Part shown: positions 47,356 through 58,540 of the stretch, piece after piece
Layout: every line of letters starts with the position of its first letter
Position numbering within the stretch: position 1 is the stretch's first letter
The notes under the pieces: generated by a model
Told to the model about the DNA's origin: nothing
Databases searched by the model: none
What the model saw: only the letters and a program-made list of their open reading frames with translations
Source: Syngnathus acus
Taxonomy: Eukaryota > Chordata > Actinopteri > Syngnathiformes > Syngnathidae
Direction: 5' to 3'
NCBI RefSeq assembly: GCF_901709675.1
Contig: NC_051100.1
Span: 7,350,786 to 7,414,785 of the forward strand
DNA length: 64,000 nucleotides
Translations under genes and position numbers: made by a program

Positions 47356-50300
47356 ATGGCAGCCTTCGAAGCCATGCAGGTGTTTGCGTTACTAGTTGTC
47401 ATTTTAGGATGCACCCAAGGCCAAACATTACCAAGTAAGTGTAATTTCTTTTTTTCTTTGACTTTTAAATGTTGATCGCTGCAGGAAATCTAAAAACACT
47501 ATCACTATGCAAAAGTCCTCTAAATTGAACAATGCCCTACCAAATAATGCCCATAGATGTCAGTATTTGTCTTTTTATTGCCCATTTTAAGCTTTCTTGA
47601 TAGGAACAATTGTAACTTAAATCAATATTTGACATCACCTTCCATGTGCACTCCTGTCTTGATAAAAATCTCCATTTGGGGTTTGTTTGATAACGTATAT
47701 GTATATTGTGAGGTTTCGATCTCCTGGAGGAGTTCCGTGTGTCTGAGTCAAGAGGAGTGAAAAGAGTGGAAGGCTCTGAACCGGAGGTGGTGGCTTACCG
47801 CATCAACCCTGTCATCCATCTGCAGAAGACAATGAGGTACACTTGATTATAAAGGTAGAATCAAGCATGGCAGCCAGTCTGCAACATGTAAACGTGCTAT
47901 GTCGCTTTGATACATTCCGTCATTGAGAGAAATATAGCTTGTCACTGGAGTGGAACCTACTGACACCTGACATGGACATCTTAGGAGCTTATTCAAATAA
48001 TCATTTTAGGATGAGTGCAATGATTACCCCTATGTGGGCAACATGCTATTTCAGATGACATTGACTAAGGACACATCTTGGACAGCTTCCTTGTTAGGTG
48101 TTCAAGGTTTGTCAATCAGGACACAACAGTCCTCTATTACCCCAAGAGTCTTTTTACACCACTGAAGAACATGCAGTGTGTAGCTGCTAAGATAAGAGAC
48201 TCATACCAAGCCAGATGAAATTGCTCCCGACCATTTTGGTGAAACTTTACGATCTACAGGTTTAGTCATAGTTGACTATGAAGAAATCTAGGCTTGCTAA
48301 GAGATGTCTGTAAACAACGTTGTAACCACAGGCAGTTACTGTAACTCAGTGGGCCTTAATAAGCTTGGCTTTTATGACTTTAGCCTCAATTTAGAGGCCA
48401 CATGAGAGATACAAAGAGTGATGAATGTTAGAAGACAGCTTCACACAGACATGATATAACAAAGTTGTATAACATCAGATAACAATGTTGAGCCAATGAG
48501 ACGATGTTCAATTATACTATGCTGACTCTCCCACCACAGAGATGTGTATCCAGATGGTCTTCCCTCCGACTACTCCGTCATTGCAACCTTTAAGTTGACA
48601 AAGGACATGGTTAAGAAATCGTGGAACCTGTGGCAGGTCAGCGCCCCAGACGGTCAAGAGCAGGTGGGCCTGCGTTTCCAGGGCGATAGCCGCTCTCTGG
48701 ACTTCTTTTACATCAGCCCCAGTGGTAGCCACATGCTGAGAACCTTCCACGGTGTGGGGAAGTTGTTTGATGGTGAGTGGCACAAATTGGCGCTGAGTGT
48801 GAAGGGCAGCCAGGTGAAGCTGCTGGTCGATTGTGAGGAGGTCAGTGTGGAATCCATCGACGAGCCAATGCCAGTCATCCGCCAAGGGTACACCTCCATA
48901 GTCAAGCGAGCCGCGAGAGACCGCTCTTTTTCAGTACGTGTGCACCAAGAATGTCTCCTGTAAAAATATTTTAGCTGGATCTCTGGCTTTACAATGAAAA
49001 CCCCCATATGTTACCTATGCAGGTAGACCTCCAGCAGATGGACGTATCATGTGACCCAGAGAAGGCCTATTCCGAAGGCTGCTGCGAGCTCTCCGAGGTG
49101 GTGCGTCCACAGCCCTTCTGCAGCTCTCGCAGTCCTTGTTCTTCAGACTCATCTGAAACTCTATTCTCTCGCTGCCGCAGTGTGGAGGTTATGCGGAAAT
49201 TGGTCTGACAGCCGGAAGAGCATCTTGCAAATGCATGCATGGACAGCCAGGCATCCAGGGACGTCCGGGCCCACAGGTGAATTTCCGCACGATACATGAT
49301 CCCGGTGACTTGTAGCATGTTGACCTCTATTATTTCTTCTGCAGGGCCACAGAGGTCTTCCCGGAAGAGACGGCGATTCAGGAAAACTGGGAAATTGGGT
49401 AAATGACCAAAGATTTGTTATTTCTGTATAATAAAAAGTTAAACTAAATCGTGGCCATACGTGAAAACTAGAGTGAAACTGTGGAAAATAGCACTGTAGG
49501 ATGGAAACAGACCCGGAACCAGAAGCACTATGGGATAGTAAATGTTAGGGCTCTTCTCATAGATAGTAAAGATAAATCCAGACATGCACAGATGTGATGA
49601 TGGATTTCTTTTTCTTTCGGAGGTGTACAGTAGCAAACTGGCAGGTGATCACAAGATTTTTGAAGGTAGTGCTGTCTGAGGGCTAAATGTAGTGAACTCG
49701 TTTATTCAGGAGGAAATTGTATGAAAACTTCAGAACCCAATTGTTTCCCTTAAAATATTACGTCAAATGGGCCACTCAATGGCTCAGACGCTGACTCAAT
49801 TTCCAGCGAAATTCTCATGAGCACACCAAGCCCAGACATAGAAGGCAGTTGGCCAAGACCCCCGAGAGTCTGTAATCACATCATGTCTGCTTGAGTGGAG
49901 TGTGAAGTTTGGCACATTGCGCTTACTTTTCCTCATAGGGAACTGCGCTTATTTAAATTCCTGACTCGTTGATGTTGAACAGCCGCTTTTAAAATTGGAG
50001 CAGATCTCAGAAGCTTTTTCATTAGAAGAGTTACATTTGGCGAGAGAGTCATTCAGCGAAAATCAAAGAGAGATTTTGAAAAAAGGAAAAGAACAAACAA
50101 GTCCAGTTGTCTTTCCGTCAAGTTGCATAATGAGAAATGGGGCTTTTCCAAAGAACCAGCTTGTTTGATTGTAGTTGTTGAATACGTATTTAAGGAAACG
50201 CCCTACACTGACTGGACAAACTTACAGTATGCAGGCCTACAGAAAGATTCCAGAGCCATTCATGCCACAGTCTCTCATCCTGAGTTTCAGCTGGAGGTCA

Positions 50301-53300
50301 TTTGAGAGTAAACATCTGTCTTTTGTAACGCCCTGAATCACAGAGGCCCAACATGTTTATCTCTTTCCCTGCTTGCATCTTGAGGAAGGCGCTTTCCTGG
50401 CACACATTTACGAGCTATTTTGGGTGGTCTTCCTTTTTTCTTTTTTTTTTAAGCCCACCTTAGCTTTGCCAGCATAAAAATGCGGTAAAGTTCACGGTCT
50501 TGTCTTTTGCCATACCGTCGGCCATCTATGAGGTTAACCGTTAAATGATGAGATGTTCAAATAAACAGACCACAAGAAGACAATCTGGTTTTGTTTGTTG
50601 ATGCAAGGCAACACTTTTCCTTCTGCATTTGAAGTGGTTAGCATTTGTCTAAACAAGAGCGCTCCATTTAGTTGCATCTATGATTGGTGTGTGTGTATAT
50701 ACAGAGTGCAGTGGAATATTCTGGTGTACATTTTCCACTAACATGACTAATATGACCTTGACTAAAATGTTTTAGGCAACGTTGTACTCACCCTCTTCCC
50801 ATGAGGAGCTGTGTAAGTTCGTCATATGATGTCTATTTGGTTTCGCATTGAGTTGAGGAAACAATTAAAGGCTAAAGTGGCAAGTATTTCCCAACATCTG
50901 TCATTAGACTTTATTTTTGTCATGTACCGTAGTTATATTTATTTACTTTGATGTTTTCTTTCATGCCAAGTTATGAAAAGCCAAGTAAACACAAGAAGTT
51001 TGTAATGGATTAATATTTCTGCACGAAACGGTACTTTTTTTTTTACCTTTTCTAACTCTTGGTTTTGAGTACAGACCCATCAACAACAATCAAAAACAAT
51101 CCATGGCATCTCATTCCATTTATTTTATATTATATTTATATTATTCCAGGTATTTTCAATTGATCTCGGTTTTTAAATGACATATTTAGGAACAAAATGT
51201 CATGCTGTGTTTTTTATTTTTTTATTTTGATGAGAATAAATTGATTGACCTTCACAGGAAGGGAGTTAACTTCAAAATTACGTTTCCAACTGTTTGCTAA
51301 AGTGCAAGAAATTTAATTATGTGACAACAAAAAAAATACACAAGCAAGAATAAAAACAGGCTTATTAATCATATTCACTCCGTACATGCAATTCAACTGT
51401 CAAGGTTGTGCAGTCTTCCATCTTTGTACATCTTGTGGTTACATTTATCGTCTTTAATTATTGTTCCCTGCCACCTTGTTTTGCAGGGCATCAGGGGAAA
51501 CACAGGAGACTATGGCGTCGTGGGTGAGCCAGGCCCTAAGGTAAATTCTGTCTTCACACTGCTATCAGGTTGCGCTTCCGTTTAATTCTTCATGGTGGTT
51601 AATGATAGTTCACATGCATCATCCTCAGGGCGAGATTGGAAGCAAAGGCGAGAAAGGAATGAGAGGTCTCTGGGGCCCTGCGGTAAAGCGATTATACTTC
51701 ACACCATCTTTTCCACTAATACAATGTCACAAATAAAACACGATACGTTGTCCTTACAGGGTGAGCGAGGTACAAAAGGGCTGAAGGGCTTGAAAGGGGC
51801 AGCGGGATTCAAGGTGAATTTAAGCAGTCGAAAATGAGTATCATTGCAGAGTTTTCACAATTCTTACAATGACACTTTGATTAAAGGGTATTCGTGGACC
51901 CTCTGGAGACATCGGAAATACTGGGAGGCAGGGAGAAATTGTGAGTTCACCTGCAATCTTCATCATTATGCGAATAGGGCAATTGTTTTCACTTCAAGAC
52001 CATATTATGATTTTAAAAATATGATTCCTCCCTGGACATTTACAATGCAACCGTAATGTACATAACGTAATGGTAAAGATAATGATAATCACAAAAATCT
52101 AATATTTAGTGAGCATGTAAAATTAACAATCCCCCCAAAAAAATTTGGCATTGTAGATTCCGACCCCTACTGTAGTTTATCATATGATTTTTACTTTCCC
52201 TGCAGGGTACAAAAGGTGAAAGAGGATATGAAGGGATTGCTGGGTTTGAAGGAGTAAAGGTATAAGTTTCTTCTCTTGTGTTATTATTTTTTTAAAAGAT
52301 ATATTTATCTGTTGTTCTGATTGTTTTGACATATTTTTAGGGCGGAAAAGGGAGCACTGGTCCAGATGGGAACTCTGGACCTCGAGGAGAGCAGGTGGGT
52401 TCTTCATCCATAAGAGGCTATATGGATATATAGTGACATGTTTCAATTGCAACAAAAAGGCCCATCGGAATTTTAGTTGCTCATTCACTCACATGACATA
52501 TTTGAATGACATAAAGTTGGGTTTTTCTAAAATGAAATAAGTGACACGTTGCTAACAGACAACGTGCACAGCACAGCAATCATCAATCGTAGAGGAATTG
52601 GGGATATTTATGATATTTTTGATATTTTGTATCTCTGGATTTGAGCTCTTTTGACATACTATACCAGTCTTAAGAAGCAATAACCGTTAAATGGATACTT
52701 TACCAACACGATAATTATCTATTCTTAATTTATCAGTCGACTGAGTAAAATATAAAACAATAATAACAACAACAACAGTAATTTGTGAGATGTATATTAA
52801 TTTTATTTGATGTTAATTTTTTTTTGACAGGGTATTGTAGGAGATCCAGGGGAGCGGGGGACTGCTGGAGAGAAGGGGCAGCCTGTATGTATACCCCACA
52901 ATAATTGTCAACATGTCATTTTGAAACGTTGAATGCAGTCATAGTACATTTATTATCTAACTTAGGGGGTCACGGGCCCTCGTGGTAGAGATGGAACCAT
53001 AGGACAAAAGGTGACGTCACCCTTACGAACATCTTGTAATCAACTATTTCTCAGTATTTATTATAATAAATCTTAATAACATTTCCCCAGGGCATTATTG
53101 GCGATCCTGGAATACCTGGCAGAGATGGAGATATTGGAATAGAGGTACTGTATCCAGTGTATAATACATTACTACCTGATCCCTTGAAATTGATATTTTT
53201 GTTATTTATTATTATTTTTTTATTCCCAGGCTTATCAAGGACCACAAGGTCAGGGTGGAAAACTCGGACAAATCGGCTCAAAGGTATAACTGATGTTGTC

Positions 53301-56300
53301 GAGGATTGTATTTTAACTGCGTAAAGTTTGTTTGCCTCATTGTTATGTGCTTTTTTCCACAGGGGGAGAAAGGAAGCCTGGGATTAGAGGGAGAAATGGG
53401 CCCTCAAGGTCGAACTGTAAGTTGTACCTCCTGAAGAAAATCATCTTGTGTTATTTACCACTTTCAAGGGAATTAATTTACACAGAATGAAACAGCCTCT
53501 TAGGTAGTTTAAATAAATGTTTTATTCCCGAGGGTCCAAGAGGTTACAAAGGCTCTGCGGGGAAACCGGGAAGACCAGGATTTATTGGTCCACCAGGACC
53601 TAATGTAAGTTTAAAACTCTAACTTTTAACTCTAAATGCTTGTTTATTTCGTGTAAGTGATTGAAGTACATCATGTCTTCCCAGGGACACGTGGGAGTAG
53701 CTGGAAAACAAGGAAGCAAGGTATTGTCATCAATATACCGCAGGAAATATGAAAGATGGCCGAATTATGAAGGTTGAAATAAACAAAGCAGATGTTTCAT
53801 GCACTGAAAACAGGGAGGGGGTAGGATATGGATTCACTGGCCATAATATTAGGGATGCCTGGACAGTCTAATACAGTGTGAATATTAAAAATATTTTAAT
53901 TACCTTGTCTTGAGTGGCAAGATTTTATAATAGTGTCTGTTTATTGCATCTCTTAAATTGTTCAAGTGTACCTAATGTAGGAACTCGGGTATGTTGGGGA
54001 GTTTTGTCTGAATTAAGGTTTTTGACATCCCAAAATATGTATTACTTTGTGAAACAAAGAGAGTGCACTCTCACAAGTGCACACAAAAAAAATAATCTTA
54101 CAGTAATATTTTTTCACAGCATAAAATATTTTTCTCTCTTCCTTGTACAGGGTGACACAGGAATCCCAGGAATTCAAGGAGTCAAAGGCGACCAGGTAAA
54201 TATTTCATCATATTGAGTTCTCTCCCGCCCTGTCTGTTCTCACAACATGTTTTTTGTCTTTAAAGGCACAGAAAGGTGTCAAAGGACCAAAAGGACGGGT
54301 GAGTTAACTTAGCGACCCGTCACTTACGCTAATGTTAGTGTTAGATCTCATCTCTGCTGTTCATGCCAATGTGCTCTGTAGGTTGGAGACAGAGGGCAGC
54401 CGGGTCCTCAGGGAGGACGGGGCAAGCGTGGCCCAGCGGGTCCGGGTGGACGCTCAGGTCCCGTGGGAACCAAGGGAGTGAGAGGTGAAGGAGGACCAGA
54501 TGGTTTTCAGGGGCCCCCAGGTCCCCCGGTAAGTAAAACGCAAACCCCAGAATTTTGTTTCCTTGTATTTGTAACACGATGTGGTTACAGTATTGATGTA
54601 ATCGGCAAGATCTGCTCACAGTGGTTGACCAACGTCATCACTTGTTCGAGTAGTAAGACTGCGAAAACTATTGGGGTCAAGAACAATTTGTCAAACCTTT
54701 CTTTTTAGTCAAGATGCTCATCCAGGCATGAGACCTCATCAGTCAGTGTGTCCATAAATCCATAATGAGTCTAGGGAAATCTCATTGGCCTCATTTCTCG
54801 CTGGGGTTTCCTCTGAGATGCTGCCATCACTTCAGCGTGCGCTCTGCTGGAATATTCATCTGCCGTGTTGCACATTTGAGTCACTTCCAATGATGGATTT
54901 GCTAATGATTCTTCACACAGGGTCCGGCGCTGCCGGCTCAACATGTGATCGAGGTTTGCAAGAAGGTGGTGCTGGAGCAGATGTCCACCTTTGCCAACTC
55001 AATCAAGAGGACGTGTGCCGCAGTGTGTCCTCTCTACGGGGACGTTCCCATGGGTGCCCCAGGTCCACCCGGGCAGCAAGGCCCACCTGGACCTCCTGTG
55101 AGTTCTAATAGTTTTCCAATTCTTCAGCCTAAACACACTACCGAGGTTATTCTCCATACATTGTTCACTTCTGTCCCGCACATTGCAAATGTCTGGAAAA
55201 ACTCAACTGCAGTGGTTGGCAGAAAAACTAACAACGAAAACATTGTGAATTTCCATATCAACATGAGGACAAAGACAGTGGTCTCCTGGTATGCGTTGAA
55301 TGTTTTTTGGAGAATTTCAACTACCGACAAATCCTTTCCATATTGTTGTGCAGCACAGAGGTAATCCGTGTCCCACCACATCAAAAACAAAAAGATTCGT
55401 CATACTTGGTGTGTTAGCGCTGCCTTGAAAAGAAAAACAAAACTGTAAAATTACAAAAAAATAGTTGGGAAAACAAGAAAAAATGGCTTGGTCTTAAAAA
55501 GAGTAGTTAATTTTGTGAGTGAATGACAAACTTCCCCTACAAATTTAAAGGCTGTTGCCAATCATTCCCACAGACAAATGGTGAGTAGTTACAGACAAAA
55601 AAAACAACTAAAGTGTGTGTATTTTTTTCTGATACTGAAAGAAACAGTTCTCTCTTTTATTATGATTTTTAATGTATAATAATATAATATAATATAATAA
55701 TATATTAATAATATATATTATATATATATATTAGTGCCCATTTATGCTTAACATTTTACGATTATTGAGGTGTTGAAAAAGATACGTTGCATTATGCATA
55801 GCAAAGATGCAACTGCATAATATGTTCTCAGTAAAATATGAATATGCAGAACAAGCAAGTTCAGCTTGTATGCGATCAGAACAAATGGAAGAACCAAATA
55901 TTCAAGGTTGACACAGACCCGATGTACTAAAGATGAATGTTATATTTTTCCTTTTATGATGTTGTCAGGGTGATCCTGGAAGAGACGGCGATCCTGGAGA
56001 AGTCGGCCTGCCAGGATTTTATGGTGAAGTCGGAGATTCGGGCCAGCAAGGAGGGCCAGGTGTGGAAAAACAATGCAGACACATTGCACTCATGGCGTTG
56101 AATGGAATCATGAAGTCACAACATATACCGGTTATAATACACAATACACAAGCCTAAGGCTTTAGTGACAATTAATTCGGAATCCCCGTAGAGCAAGGCC
56201 AATGAAAATCAAGAATATTTATGAAGTGTTTTAATTAACGGTGATGTCAGTAACAGATGCTCTTTAATCTTCAGAGCACTTTCAGGGAATGTCATTCTTT

Positions 56301-56784
56301 TGGTCAGTCTGCTGTGTTCTGAGAAAAATGTGTGTGCATTTTTGTGTACGTGTGTGTGTGCATGTGTGTGTGTTCAGGTGATAGAGGAGAGCAAGGTGAT
56401 AAAGGAGCCAAGGGTCATGGCCTACCTGGCTACACTGGAGAGCAGGGGAATATGGGTAAACATATTTTAAAGTTGCTCACTCACTTGATATGTAATGATT
56501 TTATTTAAATATATGTGCCAAAGTACTATATAAAAGTAAACGTTAAAATTCTCGGGTCAATCACAGGTCAGCGTGGACGTCCCGGCCGGGTCTTTAATGG
56601 ACAACCAGGGAAGCCGGGTGAGCGGGGACAAACGGGCCTCCCTGGAATCAGGGGCCATGCGGGTCTCAGAGGGCCCCCCGGTGTTTGCCTCACCTCTGGG
56701 TGTGCTCTGCTCACTTCTACAAGTCCAGCACCTCAAGTTGCTCCTCAGGGTGCACCCCCGCGAAGGTTCAGGAACCGCCAGTAA
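47356..56784 (+). CDS. col9a1: FACIT collagen, alpha-1(IX)-like, complete, 767 residues
   Basis: 26 coding exons: 47356-47434, 47713-47836, 48540-48933, 49023-49097, 49181-49276, 49345-49398, 51487-51540, 51629-51682, 51760-51813, 51887-51940, 52206-52259, 52341-52394, 52831-52884, 52966-53010, 53091-53144, 53230-53283, 53363-53416, 53533-53604, 53685-53720, 54151-54195, 54266-54298, 54382-54528, 54921-55097, 55969-56059, 56378-56455, 56567-56784. Signal peptide about 1-23; TSPN/LamG-like NC4 27-225 (LPSFDLLEEF, WNLWQV, DGEWHKLALSV, LLVDC) close to COL9A1; Cys-rich link 225-244; helix 245-582; linker 583-624 with AQHVIEVCKKVV, like the COL9A1 NC2; helix 625-735 with two breaks (GHG and GRVFNG); NC1 to 767. 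COL9A1 decorates cartilage collagen II fibrils. Human COL9A1 is about 921 residues; here the COL3 segment seems missing. Which fish paralogue this is remains uncertain. Confidence 0.8.
47713..49097 (+). CDS. col9a1: TSPN / laminin-G-like NC4 domain exons
   Basis: Exons 47713-47836, 48540-48933 and 49023-49097 encode the N-terminal globular domain. Conserved features are YPDGLPSDYSVIATFKL, SWNLWQV, GEWHKLALSV, LLVDC and MDVSCDPEKA. The long middle exon holds most of the beta sandwich. Compared with mammalian COL9A1 as I recall it, the Cys-containing segment before LPxFDL is absent, so the first disulfide pairing may differ. Confidence 0.85.
49345..54528 (+). CDS. col9a1: main triple-helix exons, mostly 54 bp
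   Basis: Of 17 exons here, 11 are exactly 54 bp (18 codons, six Gly-X-Y). The others are 45, 72, 36, 45, 33 and 147 bp, all multiples of three. All are phase 0 and nearly all begin with a Gly codon, the ancestral fibrillar-collagen gene pattern. Two exons (53230, 54266) begin with an Ala codon where Gly is expected. With the tail of exon 49181-49276 they form a helix of about 338 residues. The 2.1-kb intron 49399-51486 holds nothing I recognise. Confidence 0.9.
49399..51486 (+). other. large collagen intron, nothing recognised
   Basis: 2.1 kb between two 54-bp helix exons that already join in register (GNW then GIR). I saw no further Gly-X-Y exon, no repeat family and no other gene. Confidence 0.55.
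53829..53982 (+). mobile_element. small relative of the MITE-like repeat at 42943
   Basis: It starts cactggccataatattaggg and ends gtgtacctaatgtagg. The two ends are imperfect inverted repeats, and the start shares cactggcca.aatattagg with the copy at 42943. It lies in a collagen intron. At about 150 bp it appears internally deleted. Confidence 0.45.
54921..55097 (+). CDS. col9a1: interruption (NC2-like) exon of the FACIT collagen
   Basis: 59 codons beginning GPALPAQHVIEVCKKVV, then FANSIKRTCAAVCPLYGDVPM, then helix again. The position and the AxxHxxxVCxxV pattern match the COL9A1 NC2, which sets chain register and provides a hinge. There are three cysteines (one plus a C-AAV-C pair) versus one in the human sequence as I recall it. 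Confidence 0.8.
55678..55735 (+). repeat. AT-rich microsatellite in collagen intron
   Basis: Runs of aatat, ataat and (TA)n between exons 54921-55097 and 55969-56059. The rest of this 871-bp intron is unremarkable. Confidence 0.85.
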
Positions 56785-57051
56785 TGGAAAAGATCCCGTG
56801 TGGACAGTGGAATATTGAAAGGACCAAAAAGTGTTGGATTCATTGTCATGTTAATATGTTGTCATCCAAAATAGAATTTTTAATGTAAATATTCTTAACT
56901 GAGGCTCAGATTTTTTTTTGACCATATGAACAGATTAACACCCAAAAAACACTAATGTGGGATGATATTGTATGTATAAAAATGAAAACTTTATTTGATT
57001 TTATTTAAAAGATTTCACAATCTGAATTTTCTTGAAACACCTTTTCTTTAT

Positions 57052-57057
57052 AATAAA
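57052..57057 (+). promoter_or_regulatory. polyadenylation signal of the FACIT collagen
   Basis: AATAAA (in ttataataaaatt) about 270 bp after the stop at 56784, the first canonical hexamer. Confidence 0.65.
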
Positions 57058-58433
57058 ATTAAACAAAAAAATCATTGTGACTTTTACAATCAGACTGATG
57101 ATTATTTACCATGTGATGACCTCCCCCAGGTTCAAATTCACAGAAATCAATATTGCTGCAATGGAATGTAAGTAATATTTAATGTTTCCAGTTAGTTTTT
57201 CATTCATTTGTACAATCTGGATAATTTCATTGTAATTTTTTATAATATTTCAACCACTATCATTTTTAAAACCAATCAAACATTTTTGTCAGATTTAGGT
57301 AGTACGACATTCTTTGAGCTTGTTCTTAAGATTCCATTATTTTACAGCCACAATACAGAAACACTGTGCTACATTAATCTTTCCCCTGAACCTCACATCA
57401 CCTACAGGCACCACTAGTTTTTAAATCTGTAGAGTAAACATGCAGCGGGACCACCTGCGTTACAGCTGCCCGCACGTTTTACTGTTACAGCAACCTCACA
57501 GTGGAAACATAGCCAGAACAATTTCATCAGAAGCAGGATAATACTGGTAATTAATTCTTGATGGAATAATAATTGTGTAAGTGCAATAACCACGTGTCAT
57601 TTGACTTCACAATTTTTACTTTGACAGGTAACGGCGTGAATTTAGCTGTCAGTGGTACAGTAAATAATATATGTCGTCCTTAGAAGTTGTTGCAGTGATG
57701 ACTGTAATGACACAAACAGAAACAGTTCCCATGTGGAGAATGTTACACAACAGTTGTGACTTCAATCCTAAGGCTGTTTCTATTCCTGGCTTAGTTGTGT
57801 CCCATTGCTGACTTTGGAGCACAAAAACACTCATGCTTGATTGGAACAGAGTCCACATGTTCCATTTGGGTATACTAGTTCTTGGCAGCAAAGCTTGCCT
57901 GCTTTGGGATTCTTAAAAAAAAACAAAAAAAAAAACGGCTTCAATGTATAGCATTTTATTTCAGTATGAAAAATTAATAGTTTCCCCACATCTAATGGAG
58001 CAAGATATCCCGGGGGGGACGCCACTGAGATTTGTGAATGACTCAAGACTCTTCCCAGAGGCTTTTACTGGCATTCGTTTGTTTCCTCGGAATCTCGTTA
58101 ACTTCAGCCGTCATCCTCCACCTCATGTTGTTCCGTTTTGTTTCATCAAACTCTCTGTCGTCTTTGAATGTTCAGTGTTGCACAAAACCGAACAACTGAA
58201 AGAGGTTTAGCATAAAACATAACAGTTTATTCCTCAAGGGCATTTTTATTCTACTGCCAGGAACCAGATGACATCGCACTTCTATTTGCTATCCACTTTT
58301 TTTCCAGTGGCAATGATTCCATGAACTTAGTTACTTTATTGCGTAGTTACTCTACTGATCACTTTATGTTAAAAATAATTAAATTAGATGACAAGTAAGA
58401 TTGGCCACTTCCATGCTCCACAACCCTACTCAC

Positions 58434-58540
58434 CATTTGTTTGTGCAATCCACCAGAGACTGCTGATGCTCAGGGTCAAACAGGACGTGGTCGGCACCGG
58501 CCAGCATCTCATCTTGGCAGAGGACAAAGTTTGAAGACAC
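58434..58540 (-). other. orphan exon-like segment, unknown protein
   Basis: On the minus strand an acceptor (ctcctacctggcag) is followed by 107 open bases and a strong donor (ATG|gtgagtag). The frame reads VSSNFVLCQDEMLAGADHVL then FDPEHQQSLVDCTNK, a protein-like composition unlike the surrounding AT-rich spacer. I do not recognise the family. No partner exons were found nearby, so it may belong to a gene with exons outside the window, be a transposed exon, or be chance. The plus strand also carries weak splice-like flanks but hits a stop. Confidence 0.35.

Noticed and set aside
54945-55364. Collagen exon read through past 55097
   Set aside because: After GPPGPP the reading leaves Gly-X-Y at a good gtgagt donor, and the next Gly-X-Y exon (55969) joins in phase.
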